The notes: generated by a model from the letters alone, not told the origin. A stretch of 64,000 nucleotides of DNA from Metallococcus carri (GCF_011440275.1 NZ_JAAOIV010000003.1:248001-312000), one strand, 5' to 3'; positions 15,959 to 25,454 are shown, counted from the first letter of the stretch. Made by a program: numbers and translations.

Positions 15959-16917
15959 TGCGTTGCGTAGTAGGTCGCGATGATCTGCGCGCCGGCGCGC
16001 CGGATCGAGGTGAGCGTCTCGCGGATCATCCGGTCGCGGTCGATCCAGCCGTTGGCGGCGGCCGCCTCGATCATCGCCAGCTCGCCGCTCACCTGGTAGG
16101 CCGCCAGCGGCACGTCCACCTCGGGCGCGACCCGGGCGATGATGTCGAGATAGGGCAACGCCGGCTTGACCATCACGATGTCCGCGCCCTCCGCGAGGTC
16201 CAGCAGAACCTCGCGCAGCGATTCGGTCGCATTGGCCGGGTCCTGTTGGTAGGTCGCGCGGTCACCCTGCAGCGCCGAGTCCACGGCCTCCCGGAACGGC
16301 CCGAAGGCCGCCGAGGCGTATTTGGCGGCATACGCCAGGATCATCGTGTCGAGGTGCCCGGCCTCATCGAGCGCGACCCGCGCCGAGCCGACCTGGCCGT
16401 CCATCATCCCGGACATGCCGATCATGTGCGCGCCCGCCTCGGCCTGCGCGAGGGCCATCTCGTCATACCGCCGCAGGGTCGCGTCGTTGTCGACCGAGCC
16501 GTCCGCGGCGAGCACGCCGCAGTGGCCGTGCGAGGTGAACTCGTCCAGGCACAGGTCGCCGATCAGCACCGTGTCGTTGCCGAGCTTGGAGCGCAACCGG
16601 CGCAGCGCGACATTGAGGATGCCGTCCGGATCCGTTGCGCCAGAACCGATTTCGTCACGCTTGTCGGGCACGCCGAAGAGCATCAGGCCCCCGACGCCGG
16701 CCTCGACGGCTTCGGTCGCGGCGACCACGAGCGAGTCCATGGTGTGCTGGACGACGCCGGGCATCGAGCCGATCGCAGCGGGCTCGGCGAGCCCCTCCTT
16801 GACGAACATCGGCAGCACCAGGTCCGCCGGGTGCAGCCGGGTCTGCGCGACCAGGCGGCGCACGGCAGGGTTCTGCCGCAGTCGTCGCGGCCGCGGAGCG
16901 CCAGGACGCAGGGACAT
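15937..16917 (-). CDS. hemB: Delta-aminolevulinic acid dehydratase (HemB)
   Basis: Condenses two 5-aminolevulinate molecules to porphobilinogen. 326 residues. Visible: zinc-site cysteines in [14 protein letters not shown] (about 121-134), the two Schiff-base lysine segments YAAKYAS and [11 protein letters not shown], and the DGQVG loop. The presence of cysteines at the metal site points to the zinc-type rather than the Mg-only enzyme. It starts 5 bp after the hemD fusion stop and is the last gene of the rex-hem operon, ending in a hairpin. Confidence 0.97.
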   Translation of the reverse strand: MSLRPGAPRPRRLRQNPAVRRLVAQTRLHPADLVLPMFVKEGLAEPAAIGSMPGVVQHTMDSLVVAATEAVEAGVGGLMLFGVPDKRDEIGSGATDPDGILNVALRRLRSKLGNDTVLIGDLCLDEFTSHGHCGVLAADGSVDNDATLRRYDEMALAQAEAGAHMIGMSGMMDGQVGSARVALDEAGHLDTMILAYAAKYASAAFGPFREAVDSALQGDRATYQQDPANATESLREVLLDLAEGADIVMVKPALPYLDIIARVAPEVDVPLAAYQVSGELAMIEAAAANGWIDRDRMIRETLTSIRRAGAQIIATYYATQIARTLR

Positions 16918-16922
16918 CCGGG

Positions 16923-18545
16923 TCAGGCCTTCGCCTTGCGGCGCGAGGTGGCCTTCTTCTCGCTCGGGCGGCGCAGCGGCTCACCGGCCTCTTCGGCGGC
17001 GAGCGCGAGCGAGCGGCCGTAGTCGGCGAGCGCCTCGACCAGCGCCTCGGCGGTCGGCTCGCTCGCCATCACGTCGACGCGCAGGCCGTGCTCCTCGGCG
17101 GTCTTGGCGGTCGCCGGACCGATGCAGGCGACCACGGTCGTCGCGTGCGGCTTGCCAGCAATACCGACCAGGTTGCGCACGGTCGAGGAGGAGGTGAAGC
17201 AGACCGCGTCGAATTTGCCGGTCTTGATCGCCTCGCGCACCTCGGGCGCCGGCGGGGCGGCCCGCACCGTGCGGTATGCCGTCACGTCGTCGACCTCCCA
17301 GCCCATCTCCTGCAGGCCGGCGACGAGGGTGTCGGTGGCGATATCGGCGCGCGGCAGGAAGACCCGGTTGATCGGGTCGAGGACCTCATCGAACTCCGGC
17401 CATTCCTCGAGCAGACCCTTGGCGGACTGCTCACCGCTCGGCACGAGGTCGGGCTCGAGGCCCCACTCGCGCAGCGACTCGGCCGTCACCCCGCCGACGG
17501 CGGCGATCTTCAGCCCCGCGAAGGCACGAGCGTCCAGGCCGTATTCGACGAACTTCTCGCGCACGGCGCGCACGGCATTGGCGGAGGTGAAACCGATCCA
17601 CTCGTAGCGACCGGTCACCAGGCCCTTGATCGCCCGCTCCATCTGCTGCGGGGTGCGCGGCGGCTCGACCGAGATGGTCGGCACGACATCGCTGGTCGCA
17701 CCGAAGTCGGCCAGGCGGTGCACCATCGAGCCGGCCTGGTCCTTGGTGCGCGGCACCAGGACGTTCCAGCCGAAGAGCGGCTTGCGCTCCCACCACGACA
17801 ACTGCTCGCGCAGGGCGACGGGCGCGCCGACGACAGCCACCACCGGGCGGTCGGTGGCGATGGCCTTGGTCGCCTTGGCCACCTCGGCGAGGGTGAAGGT
17901 GATGGTCGACTGGTGGATCGTCGTGCCGGAGACGGTGAGGGCGACCTGGGTCTCCTCCGACCGGCCGGCGGCGGCCAGCTTGGTCAGCCCGTCACGCAGG
18001 CAGTCGAGCGCGCCGAGCAGCACGACCGTGGTCGCGTCATCGGCCGAGCGCGACCAGTCGATCTTGCTGTCACCCGCACTGAGCACGTGGATGGCGCGAG
18101 AACCGTTCTGGGTCAACGGAACTCCGGCATACGCCGGGACGGCCGAGACGGCACTGACGCCCGGCACGATCTCGAACGAGAAGCCGGCCTTGTGACAGGC
18201 GAGCGCCTCCTCGGCGAGGCCGTTGAAGGTCGCCGGGTCGCCGTCCATGAGGCGCACGACGAGGGTGCCGCGGTCGGCGCGGGCCGCCGCCTTGGCGGTG
18301 CGGACGATCAGCTTGGCGCGCGAGGCGACCGTGAGGGGCGCCCCGGTGTCGCCGTGGCTGGCGTCGACGATCTCGACGTCCTCGCGCACGTGCGCGGCGA
18401 GGAAGTCCTCGCGGGCGACCGTGTCGGTGACGACGACATCGGCGCGACCCAGCAGCTCGGCGGCGCGCAGGGTCAACAGCCCGGGGTCGCCGGGGCCGGA
18501 CCCGATGAAGGCGATGCTGGCCGGGATCTTGGTGGTGGTGCTCAC
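16923..18545 (-). CDS. hemD: Fused uroporphyrinogen-III C-methyltransferase / uroporphyrinogen-III synthase
   Basis: 540 residues with two domains. Residues about 10-250 form an SAM uroporphyrinogen methyltransferase (SUMT) domain with [11 protein letters not shown] at the N-terminus and [11 protein letters not shown] and [13 protein letters not shown] motifs. Residues about 265-520 form the HemD synthase domain that cyclises hydroxymethylbilane ([25 protein letters not shown]). A Lys/Arg-rich tail of about 20 residues follows. Actinobacteria commonly carry this fusion. GTG 18545 overlaps the hemC stop (GTGA). Whether the methyltransferase half is active (sirohaem/cobalamin branch) cannot be judged. 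Confidence 0.94.
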   Translation of the reverse strand: MSTTTKIPASIAFIGSGPGDPGLLTLRAAELLGRADVVVTDTVAREDFLAAHVREDVEIVDASHGDTGAPLTVASRAKLIVRTAKAAARADRGTLVVRLMDGDPATFNGLAEEALACHKAGFSFEIVPGVSAVSAVPAYAGVPLTQNGSRAIHVLSAGDSKIDWSRSADDATTVVLLGALDCLRDGLTKLAAAGRSEETQVALTVSGTTIHQSTITFTLAEVAKATKAIATDRPVVAVVGAPVALREQLSWWERKPLFGWNVLVPRTKDQAGSMVHRLADFGATSDVVPTISVEPPRTPQQMERAIKGLVTGRYEWIGFTSANAVRAVREKFVEYGLDARAFAGLKIAAVGGVTAESLREWGLEPDLVPSGEQSAKGLLEEWPEFDEVLDPINRVFLPRADIATDTLVAGLQEMGWEVDDVTAYRTVRAAPPAPEVREAIKTGKFDAVCFTSSSTVRNLVGIAGKPHATTVVACIGPATAKTAEEHGLRVDVMASEPTAEALVEALADYGRSLALAAEEAGEPLRRPSEKKATSRRKAKA

Positions 18546-19552
18546 AGGTTCTGCTCCAGGTCGTTGTGGACAGATGACGAGGTGTTCTGGGGGCCGCCAG
18601 GTCTGCTGGCTCCGGCTGGTCGCTCGGGCTCTTCCGAGCGCGGGATCACCGCGCGGGCGCCGTCCTCGAGCAGGGTGCGGGCGAGCTCGTGGCCGAGGTC
18701 CTCGGCGCGCTCGATGGGGCCGGTCACCGACCGGCGCAGGTCCAGGCTGCCGTCGATCGCGCCGACGAAGCCGCGCAGGGAGACGTGCAGCGAGCCGTCC
18801 ATCTCCTCCACGATCTCCGCGAGCGCTCCGACCGGCGCCGAGCAGCCGGCTCCGAGGCCGGCGAGCAGCGCGCGTTCGGCGGTCACGGCCGCGCGGGTGT
18901 CCGGATCGTCCAGCGGTATGACGGCCGCGCGCGCCTGATCGTCGTCGCTGCGGATCTCGAGGGCGAGGGCGCCCTGGCCCGGTGCGGGCAGCATCTGCAG
19001 CGGGTCGATCGCTTCGGTGATGCGCTCCTGCAGACCGAGGCGGCGCAGCCCGGCGCAGGCGAGGATCACCGCGTCGAGGTCACCCTCGGCGACCCGGCGC
19101 AATCGGGTGTCGACATTGCCGCGCAGGTCCTGCACCCGCAGCCCGAGGCCGAGCGCGTTGAGCGCGGCGACCCGGCGCGGCGAGCCGGTGCCAACGACCG
19201 CGTCCGCGGGAAGTTCGCCGAGGGTCAGCCCGTCCCGGGCGACGAGCGCGTCGCGCACGTCCTCACGCACCGGGATCGCGGCGATCTCCAGGCCGGGGTG
19301 CGGTGCGACCGGCAGGTCCTTCAGCGAGTGCACGGCGAGGTCCACCTCGCCGTCGAGCAGCGCCTGGCGGATGGCCGCGGCGAAGACGCCGGTGCCACCG
19401 ATCGTCGCCAGCGGTGCGGTGCTCACGTCGCCGTGGGTGGTGATCTCCACCAGCTCGACCTGGTGGCCGGCCGCGCGGAGCCGATCGGCCACCCAACCCG
19501 ACTGGGTGGTGGCGAGGGCGGACCGGCGAGTGCCGAGGCGCAGGATCGTCAT
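18542..19552 (-). CDS. hemC: Hydroxymethylbilane synthase (HemC)
   Basis: Polymerises four porphobilinogens into hydroxymethylbilane. 336 residues. N-terminal RLGTRRSALATTQS, LKDLPV region and the dipyrromethane-cofactor cysteine in GLGAGCSAPVG (Cys237) are intact. The C-terminus carries an extra Pro/Gly/Ser/Asn-rich tail of about 30 residues beyond the normal fold. ATG 19552 overlaps the hemA stop by 4 nt and its stop overlaps the hemD start. Confidence 0.97.
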   Translation of the reverse strand: MTILRLGTRRSALATTQSGWVADRLRAAGHQVELVEITTHGDVSTAPLATIGGTGVFAAAIRQALLDGEVDLAVHSLKDLPVAPHPGLEIAAIPVREDVRDALVARDGLTLGELPADAVVGTGSPRRVAALNALGLGLRVQDLRGNVDTRLRRVAEGDLDAVILACAGLRRLGLQERITEAIDPLQMLPAPGQGALALEIRSDDDQARAAVIPLDDPDTRAAVTAERALLAGLGAGCSAPVGALAEIVEEMDGSLHVSLRGFVGAIDGSLDLRRSVTGPIERAEDLGHELARTLLEDGARAVIPRSEEPERPAGASRPGGPQNTSSSVHNDLEQNL

Positions 19553-20832
19553 ACGCCGCTCACCCCCGGAGGGATCTGGGAGACCCGCGAACTGTGCGGG
19601 TCGAGGTCGAAGAGGGTGCGCACGAGCGCGGCGTAGTCCTGGTCGCCGCTCGCCAGTTCCTTCATCCGCACGGTCGGGGTGTGCAGCAGCTTCTCCACGA
19701 CGCGGTGGACGGCCAGCTGCACCTGGGCCCGGTCGCTCTCGGACAAGGTGGTGCGCCCGTCCAGGCGGGAGAGCTCGGCGGCGACCACGTCGGCGGCATA
19801 CGCCCGCAGCGCGGCCACCGTCGGCCCGACGGTCGCGGCCCGGCGGGAGGCGAGGAATTCGGCGACCTCACCGGTGACCAGGTCCTCGACGCCGGCCAGG
19901 CGCTCGGCGCCCGCACCCGCATCGAGTTGCTGCAAGCGCTCGAGCGACACGATGCTCACGCCGGGCACGCCGTCGGCACCCGGTTCGATGTCGCGGGGCA
20001 GCGCGAGGTCGACATAGACCTGCCGGGCCTGGCCGTGCGCTGCGATCACCTGGTCGGCGCTCAGCACATGGCCCACCGCCCCGGTGCAGGTGACCACCAG
20101 CTGTGCCTCGCTGAGCACCAGGTCGAGCTCGGCCCAGTCGCGCACGGCAGCGCCGGTCGCCTCGGCCAGGCGCTCGGCGTTGGCCCGCGTGCGATTGACG
20201 ATCGTCAGACTGCCGATGCCGGCGCGGGTCAGGGTGTGCGCGGCGAGGGCGCTCATCGCACCGGCGCCCACGACCGCGGCACGCACCCGGCTCAGGTCAC
20301 CGAGTTCGGCGGCAGCGACGTCGAGTCCGCGGTGCACGAGGGAGCGGCTGATGGTGTCGATCTCGGTCTCGGCGTGCACCCGCTTGCCGACCCGAAGTGC
20401 TTGCTGCGCAACGGTTTCCAGCACCGGGCCGATGTGGCCGTGCTCGCGGCTGAGCCGCAGCGCGGTCCGCAGCTGACCGAGGATCTGTGCCTCACCGACG
20501 GCGAGGGAGTCCAAGCCTGCGGCGACCGAGAACAGATGCGCGACCGCGCGGTCCTCGAAGTGCACATAAAGCGAGTCGCGCAATTCGTCGACGCTGAGAC
20601 CGGTCGCCTGGGCGAGGGCATCGGTGATCTGCACGACCGAGCCGTGGAAGGTCGCGACATCGCCGTAGATCTCGACCCGGTTGCAGGTGGACACCACCAT
20701 CCACTCGTGCAGATGCTCCGCCGCACGCAGCTGACGATCGATCAGCTCGCTGCGCTCGGGCGTCAGCGACGCGCGCTCGAGCAGCTCCACCGGCGCGCTG
20801 CGATGGGACAGGCCGAGGGCGATCAGGCTCAT
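19549..20832 (-). CDS. hemA: Glutamyl-tRNA reductase (HemA)
   Basis: First committed enzyme of C5 tetrapyrrole synthesis, reducing glutamyl-tRNA with NADPH to glutamate-1-semialdehyde, which HemL then isomerises. 427 residues. Catalytic Cys50 in VSTCNRVEIY, the GEAQILGQ loop, NADPH site GAGAMSALAAHTL and the C-terminal dimerisation helices are present. ATG 20832 overlaps the rex stop (ATGA); the open frame runs into rex in another frame and was not used. Regulation by Rex through the shared promoter is expected. Confidence 0.97.
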   Translation of the reverse strand: MSLIALGLSHRSAPVELLERASLTPERSELIDRQLRAAEHLHEWMVVSTCNRVEIYGDVATFHGSVVQITDALAQATGLSVDELRDSLYVHFEDRAVAHLFSVAAGLDSLAVGEAQILGQLRTALRLSREHGHIGPVLETVAQQALRVGKRVHAETEIDTISRSLVHRGLDVAAAELGDLSRVRAAVVGAGAMSALAAHTLTRAGIGSLTIVNRTRANAERLAEATGAAVRDWAELDLVLSEAQLVVTCTGAVGHVLSADQVIAAHGQARQVYVDLALPRDIEPGADGVPGVSIVSLERLQQLDAGAGAERLAGVEDLVTGEVAEFLASRRAATVGPTVAALRAYAADVVAAELSRLDGRTTLSESDRAQVQLAVHRVVEKLLHTPTVRMKELASGDQDYAALVRTLFDLDPHSSRVSQIPPGVSGV

Positions 20833-21491
20833 GGGTTCACCTCCCGCAGGTCGTCGCGGCCGCGCTGCTCGTGAAAGGCCAGGATCTGCAGCTCGGTCGC
20901 CAGGTCCACCTTGCGCACCTCGACACCGTCGGGGACGGTCAGCACGCACGGGGCGAAGTTCAGGATGGACCGAACACCCATCGCCACGACGGCATCGGCC
21001 ACATCCTGGGCTTGGGCCGGCGGTGTGGCGATGACCACAATGAGACCGTCGGGGTCTTGCCGGGTGAGCTCCTCCAGCGCGACCACGCACCGCTCGGCGA
21101 TCTGGGTGCCGACGATGGCGGGGTCGTTGTCGACCAGCCAGCGCACCTCGAACCCTCGGGTGGCGAAGCCGCTGTAGGCCGCCAGGGCGTGGCCCAGGTT
21201 GCCCATCCCGACGATCGCGACGAACCGGTCCTGGGTGAGGCCGAGCTCGCGAGCGATCTCATCGGCCAGCCGCGCCACGTCGTAACCGACACCGCGCACG
21301 CCATACGACCCGAGATAGGACAGGTCACGGCGCAGACCCGCGGAGCGCACGCCCGCCGCCTCGGCGAGCTCTTCGGAAGACACCACATCGACGCCGTCCG
21401 CAAGAAGAGTGCGCAACACCCGCAGGTAGACCGGTAGCCGGGCCACGGTCGCGTCGGGGATCTCCCGCCGCGGTGCGGGCGCAGTGGACAC
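20829..21491 (-). CDS. rex: Redox-sensing transcriptional repressor Rex
   Basis: Senses the NADH/NAD+ ratio and releases DNA when NADH is high. 220 residues from GTG 21491: winged helix (about 13-75, with the recognition segment SAGLRRDLSYLGSYG), then a Rossmann domain with GMGNLGHALAAY (95-106) and a domain-swapped C-terminal helix. AAGGAG lies 11 nt before the GTG; the longer open frame passes through the promoter. Heads the rex-hemA-hemC-hemD-hemB operon as in Streptomyces. A Rex-operator-like site covers its promoter, implying autoregulation. Confidence 0.96.
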   Translation of the reverse strand: MSTAPAPRREIPDATVARLPVYLRVLRTLLADGVDVVSSEELAEAAGVRSAGLRRDLSYLGSYGVRGVGYDVARLADEIARELGLTQDRFVAIVGMGNLGHALAAYSGFATRGFEVRWLVDNDPAIVGTQIAERCVVALEELTRQDPDGLIVVIATPPAQAQDVADAVVAMGVRSILNFAPCVLTVPDGVEVRKVDLATELQILAFHEQRGRDDLREVNP

Positions 21492-21568
21492 GGGCGCTCG
21501 AACTCCTTCGGCGTGCGGTGCGGGGCCTATACCAAACGACTCGACGCACCGGGTGCTTGACCCCCGGC

Positions 21569-21597
21569 ACTGTAGGCGCTTGTGAACACCGGCACAA
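21569..21597 (-). promoter_or_regulatory. rex-hem promoter with Rex operator
   Basis: On the minus strand a -35-like TTGTGC (21597-21592), a 17-bp spacer and -10 TACAGT (21574-21569) are visible. The 18-bp site TTGTGAACACCGGCACAA at 21580-21597 matches the Streptomyces Rex operator TTGTGAAnnnnTTCACAA at 12 of 14 defined positions and covers the -35 and most of the spacer. The untranslated leader would be about 70 nt. Confidence 0.7.
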
Positions 21598-21673
21598 AGT
21601 CGCGTCAGAGGGCAAAACGTGCTAACGGCACCCCGCATTCCCCGCGCTCCCCACCCTCTGGTATGCCGTTGGG

Positions 21674-22876
21674 ATGCCCACCGACCGTTCCTGGACGCGC
21701 GTGGCCCTCACGTTGTTCGCCATCGGCTGGGGCGCCAACCAGTTCTCCGCCCTGCTGCCGGTCTACCGCCGCGAGGACGGGTTGAGCCAGACCACGGTCA
21801 CCGCGATCTTCGCCGCCTACGTCATCGGTCTCATCCCCGCGCTGATCGTCGCCGCCCGGCTGTCCGGCCGATTCGGGCACCGGGCGGTGCTGCGACCGGT
21901 CGTCGTCGGCGCGATCGTGGCCTCGGCGATCCTCGCCGCCGGCGCGCAGAGTCCGGCGGCGCTCTTCGTCGGCCGGGCGATCTACGGACTGATGATGGGC
22001 GCCTCGATGGCACCGGCCACCACCTGGGTCAAGGAGCTGTCCTTCGACGCGCCGACTGGCACCGGCGCCCGCCGCGCGGCCATGTCGATGTCCGCCGGCT
22101 TCGGCGCCGGGCCGCTCGCGAGCGGGCTGATCGCCCAGTTCCTGCCCGCGCCCACCGTCCTGCCGTATGCCGTCCACATCGCTTTGATGCTGGTCGCCGG
22201 GGCGCTCGTCTGGTCGGCGCCCCAACCGGCGCGACCGGTCGCGGTTCCTGGCAGCGGCACGATGCGCGCTCGGCATACGGCCTGGAGCGGGCAGTTCTGG
22301 TGGCGGATCGCGCCGATGGCGCCCTGGGTCTTCACCTGCGCGACGGTCGGCTTCCTGGTCGGTCCGTCCTTCCTCGAGGCCGACCTGGCCGGGTGGGAGC
22401 TGGTCTTCCTCGGGCTGACCGCGGCGCTGACGCTCGGCACCGGCGTGCTCGTGCAGCAACCCGCCCGGCGGATCGAGGCCCGCCATCCCGGGCTGGTGAC
22501 CCTGCTCGGCATGGCGGCGACGGTCGTCGGCCTGCTCTGCCTCGCAGTCGTCGCGCGCCAGCACCTGCTGTGGCTGACGATCCTGGTGAGCGTGGTGCTC
22601 GGTGCCGGCTACGGCCTCAACCTGGTGGGCGGGCTGGTGCGGGTGGAGCACACCACGCCCCTGGGCGAGCTGGCGATGACCAACGCGGTGTTCTACTGCC
22701 TCACCTATCTCGGCTTCTTCGCGCCGACCACGATCTCGGCGCTGTCGGAGCGGTTCGACCCGTCGTGGGTGCTGGTGGGTGGCGCCGGCGCGGCCGTGGT
22801 GTCGGCCGTCATCGCCGAGAGCGCGCGGCGCCACGCTGCCACCACCGCGGCCGCAGCGCCCGCCGCAACGCGCTGA
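21674..22876 (+). CDS. MFS transporter
   Basis: 400 residues with about twelve hydrophobic helices. The loop 2-3 signature is degenerate (ARLSGRFGHRAVLRP, about 56-70), typical of drug/H+ antiporter-like MFS proteins. A GRAIYGLMMGASMAPATTW segment follows in helix 5. Substrate unknown. It is divergent from rex, with the Rex operator 77 bp before its ATG, so Rex influence is possible. Its last 68 bases overlap the 3' end of the glutaredoxin gene on the other strand. Confidence 0.88.
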   Translation: MPTDRSWTRVALTLFAIGWGANQFSALLPVYRREDGLSQTTVTAIFAAYVIGLIPALIVAARLSGRFGHRAVLRPVVVGAIVASAILAAGAQSPAALFVGRAIYGLMMGASMAPATTWVKELSFDAPTGTGARRAAMSMSAGFGAGPLASGLIAQFLPAPTVLPYAVHIALMLVAGALVWSAPQPARPVAVPGSGTMRARHTAWSGQFWWRIAPMAPWVFTCATVGFLVGPSFLEADLAGWELVFLGLTAALTLGTGVLVQQPARRIEARHPGLVTLLGMAATVVGLLCLAVVARQHLLWLTILVSVVLGAGYGLNLVGGLVRVEHTTPLGELAMTNAVFYCLTYLGFFAPTTISALSERFDPSWVLVGGAGAAVVSAVIAESARRHAATTAAAAPAATR

Positions 22877-23078
22877 CCTCGATCCGCCAGTGGCCCACCT
22901 CGCGGCCGTCGACGAGCACGACCGGGATCAGCTCGGCATACCGCTGCTGCAGCACGGGATCGTCCGCAATGTCGACGACCTGCCACGGCACCCCCGCCGC
23001 GGTGCATTCGGCCCGCACGACCTCCAGCGCCTCCTCGCACAGGTGACAGCCTTCGCGCGAGTAGAGCGTGACCTGCAT
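22809..23078 (-). CDS. Glutaredoxin family protein
   Basis: 89 residues with thioredoxin fold start VTLYSREGCHLCEEA: CHLC (10-13) is a two-cysteine redox site of the glutaredoxin/DUF836 type. A cis-Pro is present in IPVVLVDG. Its ATG shares one base with the stop of the upstream acyltransferase (TGATG). In M. tuberculosis a similar gene (Rv0508) precedes hemA, so the placement is conserved. The C-terminus, Arg/Trp-rich, overlaps the MFS gene by 68 bp antiparallel. Confidence 0.88.
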   Translation of the reverse strand: MQVTLYSREGCHLCEEALEVVRAECTAAGVPWQVVDIADDPVLQQRYAELIPVVLVDGREVGHWRIEVSALRRALRPRWWQRGAARSRR

Positions 23079-24178
23079 CAGAAGAAGACCGAGCGGCGCT
23101 GCATCAGCAGGGCGTAGAGCGACTGCTGGATCGTCTCGCGCACCTGGTCGGTCACATCGAACAGCAGCTGCGAGTCGTCGGCGGCCGCCGGACCGAGCCC
23201 CGCGGTCTCGACCGGGGCGCCGAACTCAATGATCCACTTGCTCGGCAACGGGATCAGCCCGAGCGGGCCGAACCACGGGAAGGTGGGCGTGAGCGGGAAA
23301 TACGGGAAGCCGAACATCCGCGCAATGCTCTTGGCGTTGCCGATCATCGGGTAGATCTCCTCGGCGCCCACGATGGCGCACGGGATGATCGGGGCGCCGG
23401 TGCGGATCGCGGCGGAAACGAAACCACCCCGACCGAAGCGCTGCAGCCGATAACGGTCGCTGAACGGCTTGCCGATGCCCTTGAATCCCTCGGGCCACAC
23501 GGCGACGAGTTCGTCCTGGGCGAGCAGCCGCTCGGCGTCGGCGTTGGCCGCCAGCGTGGCGCCGGACTTGCGCGAAAGCTCGCCGACGAACGGGCTCTGG
23601 AAGACCAGGTCGGCGCCCAGCATCCGCACGAAGCGGTGCTGGGGGTGCGTGTCGTGCACCGCGACCTGGGTCATCAGCCCGTCGATCGGCATCGTCCCGC
23701 TGTGGTTGGCGACGATGAGTGCTCGGCCGGTGTCCGGGATGTTCTCGATGCCGCGCACCTCGACCCGGAACCATCGCTTGTAGAGCGGCCGCAGCAGGGG
23801 CAGCCAGACGTTCTCGGTGAAGTCCTCGTCGAAGCCGAACTCGTCGACGACATAGTCGCCGGTCATCCGGCGGCGCAGGAAGGCCAGCGCCTGAGCGACC
23901 CGTCGCTCGAGGTCCTCGCCGGTCAGCCCGGCCGAGCTGCCGGCCGCACGCAAGACGCCGACGAGCATCGCCACCAAAGCCTCGGGGTCGACCGGCAGGC
24001 CACTCCCGGAGGCTTGCGGCTCGACCTCGGGCGGATCGGGCACCACCTGCAACCGGCGGCCGCCGCCGGAGGGATGCTGGGACTTCTTGGCGCGTTTGGC
24101 CGCGGCGCTCGCCGCGCGCTTGGCCGCCGCCGACGGCGTCGCGGTCGAGGTGACCTTCTTGGGGGGCCGGTCAGCCAC
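23078..24178 (-). CDS. Lysophospholipid acyltransferase family protein
   Basis: 366 residues. An Ala/Lys-rich N-terminal segment (about 1-45) precedes a PlsC-type acyltransferase domain: NHSGTMPID (HX4D intact, about 158-166), VWPEGFKGIGKP (block III) and IIPCAIVGAEE (block IV). It resembles the M. tuberculosis Rv0502 group that follows Rv0501. GTG 24178 overlaps the epimerase stop by 8 nt. Probably acts on membrane lysolipids; the acceptor is unknown. The basic N-terminal tail could bind membrane or nucleic acid. Confidence 0.88.
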   Translation of the reverse strand: MADRPPKKVTSTATPSAAAKRAASAAAKRAKKSQHPSGGGRRLQVVPDPPEVEPQASGSGLPVDPEALVAMLVGVLRAAGSSAGLTGEDLERRVAQALAFLRRRMTGDYVVDEFGFDEDFTENVWLPLLRPLYKRWFRVEVRGIENIPDTGRALIVANHSGTMPIDGLMTQVAVHDTHPQHRFVRMLGADLVFQSPFVGELSRKSGATLAANADAERLLAQDELVAVWPEGFKGIGKPFSDRYRLQRFGRGGFVSAAIRTGAPIIPCAIVGAEEIYPMIGNAKSIARMFGFPYFPLTPTFPWFGPLGLIPLPSKWIIEFGAPVETAGLGPAAADDSQLLFDVTDQVRETIQQSLYALLMQRRSVFF

Positions 24179-25154
24179 GCTGTGCTCCCATCGCGACAGC
24201 CGCGCGACGCGCGGCCGGTGCGAAGACGTCGGTGAACGCTTCGCGGGTGGTCATGGCGGGTTCGAAGCCAAGGTCGGTGCGCATCCGGGTGGTGTCCATG
24301 CCGCGGCCGAAGCACAAGAAGGGCATCTGGTTGGCGTCGAACTGGCCGAGGCCGAGCCGGGCGCCGACCTGCTGCACGGCAGCCGCGGTGAACGGCAGCA
24401 CCGGCACGAACGGCTTGCGCGCGATCCGGGCGGCCTGGCGCACGGTGAGTATGCCGTCCGCCGCGACATTGATCGTGCCGCCGAGCGAGGACAGCGCGGC
24501 GGTGCGCAGCGCCTCGAGCGCGTCCTCGAGGTGCAGCACCTGGAAGCGGCCGTCGAAGCCGAGCGGCACCGGCAGCACCGGCATCGAGAAGTAGTCGGCG
24601 AGCGGGGTGCGCAGCGAGCGGTCGATGACATTGGCCATCCGCAACGTGCACACCTGCACGTCCGGGCGGCGGCGAGCGAAACCCCGCACGTAGTTCTCGA
24701 CCTCGGCCGAGTCCTTGCCGAACCCCCCGACCGGGGTATGCCGGGCCTGCATCTCCTCGGTGAACATCGCCGGGTCCCCCGGGGAGGAGCCGTAGACAGC
24801 CGAGGAGGATTTCACGACCAAGCGCTGGAGGGATTCCGCACGCTGGCAGGCGGCCAGCAACTGCATCGTCCCGATGACGTTGATGTCCTTTTGGGAGGTG
24901 CGGCCGCCGGCCTGCCGCGGCGTCATGATCACCCCGAGGTGCAGCACGGTGTCGACCTTCTCGTGGGCGATGATGCGCCCGATCATCGGGTTGCGGATGT
25001 CGGCACGCACGAACTGGGCGTTGCCGATCGAGTGCGTGGGCGGCACCGCGTCGACCGCGATGACCCGGTCGATGTCCGGGTCGAGGCTGAGGCGCTGGGC
25101 CGTCATACCGCCGACGAGCCGGGACACACCGGTGATCAGGACCACCTTGCCCAT
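24171..25154 (-). CDS. NAD-dependent epimerase/dehydratase family protein
   Basis: Extended SDR of 327 residues. The nucleotide site reads ITGVSRLVGGMTA, a GxxxxxGG variant of the usual GxxGxxG. A Ser-rich SSSAVYGSS segment follows. The expected YxxxK is not obvious: the region reads KDSAEVENYV, so the catalytic Tyr-Lys pair may be altered. It resembles M. tuberculosis Rv0501 (annotated GalE2) and keeps the same neighbours. Sugar epimerase activity should not be assumed. Confidence 0.85.
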   Translation of the reverse strand: MGKVVLITGVSRLVGGMTAQRLSLDPDIDRVIAVDAVPPTHSIGNAQFVRADIRNPMIGRIIAHEKVDTVLHLGVIMTPRQAGGRTSQKDINVIGTMQLLAACQRAESLQRLVVKSSSAVYGSSPGDPAMFTEEMQARHTPVGGFGKDSAEVENYVRGFARRRPDVQVCTLRMANVIDRSLRTPLADYFSMPVLPVPLGFDGRFQVLHLEDALEALRTAALSSLGGTINVAADGILTVRQAARIARKPFVPVLPFTAAAVQQVGARLGLGQFDANQMPFLCFGRGMDTTRMRTDLGFEPAMTTREAFTDVFAPAARRAAVAMGAQRG

Positions 25155-25200
25155 TGCTTGCCCCTCCCTTGCCGCAGCGCGCCGATCCTATGATGCAGCA

Positions 25201-25235
25201 GGCCCCGGCGTCCTCAGTGCGAGGACTCCGGGGCC
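25201..25235 (-). terminator. Hairpin downstream of the bS22 gene
   Basis: Stem GGCCCCGG-C-GTCCTC (25201-25215) pairs with GAGGAC-T-CCGGGGCC (25221-25235) with a single mismatch and a 5-base loop. No U-tract follows. Confidence 0.75.
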
Positions 25236-25256
25236 GAAGCGTTCACGACGTGGACG

Positions 25257-25355
25257 TCACTTCTTGTTGCGACGCTGGTGGCGCGTCTTGCGCAGCAGCT
25301 TGCGGTGCTTCTTCTTGGCCATGCGCTTGCGGCGCTTCTTGATGACGGAACCCAT
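25257..25355 (-). CDS. Small ribosomal protein bS22 (AURKAIP1/COX24 domain)
   Basis: 32 residues, extremely basic, beginning MGSVIKKRRKRMAKKKHRK and ending NKK. This is the AURKAIP1/COX24-domain miniprotein found next to proC/galE2 in Actinobacteria (Rv0500B in M. tuberculosis) and seen as bS22 in mycobacterial 30S subunits. ATG 25355 to TGA 25257; a hairpin lies 22 bp beyond the stop. It is short enough to be missed by automatic gene calling. Confidence 0.93.
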   Translation of the reverse strand: MGSVIKKRRKRMAKKKHRKLLRKTRHQRRNKK

Positions 25356-25454
25356 GCGTCGTCGGTGTCCTTACTGGTGATCGAATGCTGGTCGGAGGCG
25401 CCACGAGGCACTCCTCCTAGCTTACGGCAGGAGGTCGAACCGGCCCAAAATCGC

